A stretch of 64,000 bases of DNA, taken from the NCBI GenBank assembly GCA_017163975.1, contig JAFFSR010000264.1:1674001-1738000 (forward strand). Direction: 5' to 3'. The notes under the pieces were generated by a model. The model worked only from the letters and a program-made list of their open reading frames with translations, was not told where the DNA came from and ran no database searches. A program made the position numbers and the translations under genes. Shown here piece after piece: positions 59,151 through 64,000 of the stretch. The first letter of the stretch is position 1. Every line of letters starts with the position of its first letter. The stretch comes from Anastatus disparis (taxonomy: Eukaryota > Arthropoda > Insecta > Hymenoptera > Eupelmidae).

Positions 59151-62100
59151 AGCTCTATGAAAAAGCATTGCGCCAAATCACTTGGCAGCGTATTTAATAT
59201 CATTTAAATGCAGTAAGACTTATTGATGATGTTTTGTTACAATCTTATATTAATTAAAATTTAGATAATCCATATTGTCTATTCATTATAATCAGGAAAT
59301 CATATTTAATTAATTGGAATCAAAATTCGTATAAATCTAGGAATGAAGAATAATTTATATTTAAATAAAGTGAATATGAGGAAAGGTAATTTAAGTAAAA
59401 ACAAAATTGTATTATGTTTTAATAATAATTTATTTATTTATAGTTTTATAAAAATAATATTTAAGCTTTTGAAAACTAATGATGGAGGGCACTCCAAGTT
59501 TCGATAAAATTTAAAATCTGATTACGCACACATAAGTAATAAAATTCTAATTTTTAACAGAATTAGAATATTCTCTTTAAAAATTTTATAATTTTACCAA
59601 CGCTTATTTTTATTACAATTTTTACAAAATATATATTTCTATATTCCATCTAATTATCAAAGAAATATACTTGATTTTTTTATATACATTCTTCGGCATC
59701 TACATTGTCGTTAAAAAGTCACATTATAAACAAAATTCATTGTTACAATATGATAAATATCATATAGCAAACTAATCTTATTAATTTTATGAAAATAAAT
59801 GCTGTGTAATTGGTATCGCTCACACGGAGAGATATATGGCTATCCTACATTGAAACCAAATATCATTCGTAGATTGCGAACTATACTATAACCTTGAATT
59901 GTATCAATGAATATATTCTATTTTCAAAATGTGAATCTCACAGTAGAGATAAACATTACAAGTTTTATTTCAGTGGATGTAAATTTTTCGTTAACATTGC
60001 TCGAATAACAGCTTAATGTAAACAAAATTTGGTAACAAGCTGATATTAATCTATCGTTCACATCATGTATATATAATGTATAATAAGATCAAAACCTCGC
60101 ATTTGTTTACTGCCTTTAATCTTACATACCAAAATTTCTCTCCATATAGGATCCAAATGTATACTCTGTTAATGGTGCAATAGGATGGCTGCGTTGATAT
60201 AATTTTTTTGCATGGGTCTCTTTGTGCTGGTTTAAATGATCTTTACGACCAAATTTCTTTTCACAAATAGTGCATACATATGGTTTTTCGCCTGTATGGA
60301 TTCTCTCGTGTCGTGTAAGCTCTTCTTTTCTTTTGAAATCTTTGCCACAACTAGTGTGATTACATTTGAATGGCCTTTCACCTATGAGCAGAAAAATAAA
60401 GATATCGTGAGATTTTGTTATTCCGTTATCAAAATTGTAAACAACATATCACGTACAAGGAGGTAAAGAACTGTCGAGTCCATATAAGTGTACAATCGAC
60501 ACAAATATGTGCTATGGGGTCGCCATTTTGCCTTCCGTGGTGCGTATGTACTATTTCGCCATACGCAGGCCGAAAATAACAGTTTTGCTTTTCGGAGTCT
60601 GGGGTGAAAGTGGTACTTTCGGACAGGCTATGGCGAAAATTATATTCTTATTTTTGTTATAATTACGTAACAGCGTGTCATTTTAGAATTCATCCAATAT
60701 CAACTTTAAAGTATTAATAATACGTATTATATATAAAAAAATCTTTATAAAAAATTTAAAGGTAAATTCTAATTATTAAAAGTTTAACTTACCGGTATGT
60801 ATTCTCATGTGACTCTCTAATTGTGATTTTTTCGAAAAAGATGCTCTACAGTTATCGCACGTGTGATTCTTGGGCCTTAATATAGCTCCTGTTGCTCCTC
60901 TATTCTGTCGGCTTACTCCGGCAACAGCTTCTCGTACTGGAGATCGTGCCAAAGTTGATGGTGAATAGTAAACAGAAGATCGTGGAAGAAAATAGAATGT
61001 ATTCATTCTAGGAAGAGCAATACGTACAAGTGGATCAGATACATCAGGCACGTACGGAACAGGCGGAATTGTGTTATTCAAATGATAAGTATTGGATTCT
61101 ACTTCGGTAACAGCTTTTCGTACTGGAGATCGTGCCAAAGTTGATGGTGAATAGTAAACAGAAGATCGTGGTAGATAATAGAAAGTATTCCTTCCAGGAA
61201 GAGCAATACGTACACGAGAATTATGCCAAGAGCATGACGAAACACTTCTCCGGTCACTTATAGACTGATCTTTGACTTCCCATGGTCGAAAGAAGTTATT
61301 TGGATTTCTATACATCTTGTATGCAAACTTTACTTCACTTTGCAGAAAAATATGAAATTTTTGAAATTCCGTAAATCTCACAATGCTCCGAATTGGTAGT
61401 AGAAAACAAAACGTGTATTTGGTTCAATGAACTGAAATAAACTAACTTTTTCTAGACCGAGCAGTTGTACTTATATTTGCGCAACTAAGGGCCTGGCGTC
61501 CTTGATAGCCTTAATCTCTTAAGATCCAAGAGGGCGTTACGGAAAAAAGGATATCCTTCTTCCTCCCTCTTATAACTTTGAGAGACTTATAAGTATAGGA
61601 AAAAAATATTTGGAGTGTAATAAAATGCAATCTAATTTTATTTGGATTATTTTAATATAAACATAAAAATAGTTCTGTAACTAATGGAAAGAAGACAAAA
61701 ACAATAAGAAATCACCTATACAGGCAAAAGTATGCGTGTATATACCTGAAATCCCGTTAAGCCTTGTGTACATGCACATTTGTGCACGTATGCTGCTCAT
61801 ACCTAAAGGCTCTGCTTGGTTATGTGTGCGTGGTCTTAATTTCTGTATAATTTATACATGGGTATATGCAGGTGAGGCACTCATAGTATTATTATTTCCT
61901 CTCATAAATTACTTTATTTTAATTAAAAAATTAAGGCTTTTGTCAAATAGAATTTAGTTTTTAAAATTTTATTAATTTTTCAAAAAGAAAAATAATATTA
62001 ATAAGAAATTATTAACATTTATGCTTCGAATATGTCATTATTATCAATATTTTAGCTATGATAAAATCAAATGGCGTTATTAAGCTTTAATATATTTTTG

Positions 62101-62557
62101 AATAAACCAATTTATACTTCGAAAAGATTGGAAACGACGACACTAAACGTTTATTTCTAAAATTTTTTATAAGAATTTTACAATAATTATCAAAACATAT
62201 GAGAGATAACTTTCAATACTTTTATTTCATAAAAACTATATTGAATTATGTATAATTCAGTATTAAATGTATAGACAATATTCAAAGCTATTAAACTAAA
62301 AATTAAATTTTTGAAATAATATCTAAAATTTAAAAATTATATATGTATGTAGTATTAATTAGGAAAATGTCACTCGTTCGATACATGGATTTTGTTTGAT
62401 TTTTAAGGATTTCTCTGAAAAATCATTGCTTATATTAACAAATATATCTGTGTATTGTGAGCCCATAAGTTAATGCTGCAAAGTTCTATTAAAAGTGGCG
62501 ATTAAACTCTTCCGATAAAAAAATTTGTATTCAAATAGCTTAATCCATTCAAAAATA
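59044..62557. repeat. Segmental duplication, copy 2
   Basis: This is the counterpart of 50880-55665 without the MULE. It shows the uninterrupted target TTTTTGAAATAATAT near 62310. Confidence 0.9.
60122..61315 (-). CDS. C2H2 zinc-finger protein, copy 2 (two exons)
   Basis: Join 61315-60793 and 60381-60122 (minus strand), 260 aa, with the same exon limits, splice sites, internal tandem pair and three C2H2 fingers as copy 1. The protein differs from copy 1 at two places noticed by eye: VTEVE for VTGVE, and TLARSPVRE for TLAQSPVRE; the fingers are identical. Both copies therefore look functional. The promoter region is duplicated too. Confidence 0.85.
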
Positions 62558-62768
62558 CATTGGTTATTATGTTGTTGCTCATTGACGTAGTGTGGAAACC
62601 TGTCAAATAAGCATAAAAACTTGTTTTTAGAATTATCAATATGATTGTTTTTCTTTTCTTTCTGTATGTAAATAAAAATCGTAGTTTTCAGTTAAGTTTC
62701 TGTACGTTTTAGTGTGCAAATGCAAAACTTGAATCAGGTAATGTTTTTTTAAAACTTTCGAAATGCTC
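62558..62768. other. Unique sequence after the duplication, no gene
   Basis: No motif was recognised. Confidence 0.5.
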
Positions 62769-62807
62769 CACACACACACACACACACCGCGCGCGCGCGC
62801 GCGCACA
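62769..62807. repeat. (CA)n-(CG)n microsatellite
   Basis: (CA)n passes into (GC)n, then AGACATTTTCTTGAAACCAC, as in the other (AC)n-associated repeats. Confidence 0.9.
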
Positions 62808-64000
62808 GACATTTTCTTGAAACCACTCTTTTTGAATCCCCGAGTAAAAATATGTATAAACAAATAAAAAAAATTTTTTTTATCGATACAATGCTTTCTC
62901 TATGAGAAAGCAAAAAATCAAAATTTTGTTAGACATTTCAAACAAATAATAGAATTTAATTTCATTTCGATCATTCCAATGCAAACGTAATTAATTTTGT
63001 CTAGATATTGTGTATCTTCATAAATCTTTCGATAGTTGAAAGATAACCGTTTCATACCAAGATTTTACAAAATACAGCATTTTTGAATTCTGAAAGGATG
63101 GAAAATTTATATAAAATACCTTTTTCGGTATGCATGATTACGTTTTATGTAAAATATTATTTATCAAATTTTAAATCGAATACTCCAAATAAACGTGTGT
63201 AATTTAAATTTTATGAATGTGAATATAGTTTAATACAGTATTTAATTAAATAAACATTTTTATGTTTATTTAAATTCATATACGTGAATTATTTTCTTTG
63301 GGACCATTTTGTAGTTTTGATTAATTTTGTAATTCATATAAATTTACTATTATTTATTTATAAGATGTTTATAATTTGGCGTATTATAGTAATAAATTAA
63401 ATGATAACTAAAGAAAATTACTAAAAAGATTTAAATTGACCAACTTCTTTATACGTTTTAAAATAATATAAAGTAACAAAAGTTTCAGACGCTTGAAAAT
63501 TTCATTGTGACCACGTTCCATTACACTCTTTCGAAGAATTCCAGCGAAATTGGATAACGTCTTGTCTATTTCAGAGTAAAAAATCACAATATTTATTGAT
63601 TATTATTATAAAAATTTTATTTTATTTTTATAAACCAACTTTTTTTCAGCAACAATAATTTCATATTGATATTTCTCAATGAAAGTTTATTAAATTATTG
63701 ATTTGATATTTTTATTAAACTTTAAGGTGGTTCGTGCGGTAAGAGAGAGAAAGCTAGCTGTGAGAGAAAGAGATAGCGCTCACATGATCCAGTTGCGCAT
63801 GCGCAGCAACGTAAATGTGAACGAAATATGCATCGTTTATCTAATAATTACATGTTCAAAACACTTTATCTCTTTAATAAAACGATGAATTTACGTGAAT
63901 CTTGTTGGAAAATGTTTATTATTAGTTCCTTTATATATGTTTAAATTTTCAATTACAATTTGAATTTACTTTATGAGATATTGCGATTAACAGCTACGAA
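62808..64000. other. AT-rich window end, no supported gene
   Basis: 62915-63080 is a dispersed repeat related to 21640-21900. At 63724 TTAAGGTGGTTCGTGCGGTA starts a less AT-rich, GA-rich stretch that could be a transposon end, with no partner in the window. Confidence 0.5.

Overview
The window looks like AT-rich arthropod, most likely insect, nuclear DNA. It has spliced GT-AG genes, TATA/Inr promoters, long non-coding stretches and a rich set of eukaryotic mobile elements: Tc1/mariner-like foldback MITEs, a FLYWCH/MULE transposon, a BEL/Pao fragment, a non-LTR reverse transcriptase fragment, a tRNA-headed SINE and compound (AC)n microsatellites. No order or species can be fixed from the sequence; a wasp-like hymenopteran is a guess. 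There is no bacterial-style operon, rRNA gene or CRISPR array.

The main content (1-48.3 kb) is a multigene family I do not recognise. Positions 1-15572 hold five head-to-tail units (2.97 kb for units 1-3, 3.33 kb for units 4-5), each with a promoter, one intronless gene and a long spacer. Units 2, 4 and 5 encode the same 225-aa protein; units 1 and 3 carry different single-base frameshifts. Two larger relatives lie on the minus strand: a 351-aa gene (28838-29893) with nine 27-aa acidic repeats, and a 643-aa gene (39932-41863) with three 27-aa and seven 68-aa repeats, the latter alternating between two subtypes. All intact members share the same leader (MDSSNTxTTWST), TATA box, initiator, duplicated upstream box and 3' spacer. 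Two decayed copies stand head to head at 47.2-48.1 kb. The proteins lack a signal peptide and are built on the core ESFEDFLDTF. The array genes carry a compensated frameshift that turned an acidic/neutral stretch into a basic, NLS-like one.

Between the gene copies (15.6-28 kb, 30.6-39 kb, 42-47 kb) are mostly AT-rich DNA and many inverted-repeat elements, several with readable target-site duplications (TA, TTAA, TAA, 8 bp). One element family is also present, as a deletion derivative, inside every array unit. The 643-aa gene cassette is bordered on both sides by outer ends of the same foldback family.

From 49 to 63 kb is a different locus: a segment of about 3.4 kb duplicated at a spacing of 8.18 kb. 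Each copy carries an intact two-exon C2H2 zinc-finger gene (260 aa, minus strand). Copy 1 contains a 1270-bp MULE deletion derivative that copy 2 lacks, so copy 2 shows the empty site. Between the copies lie a TIR element with a nested MITE and a decayed BEL/Pao pol fragment. The last 1.4 kb shows no gene.
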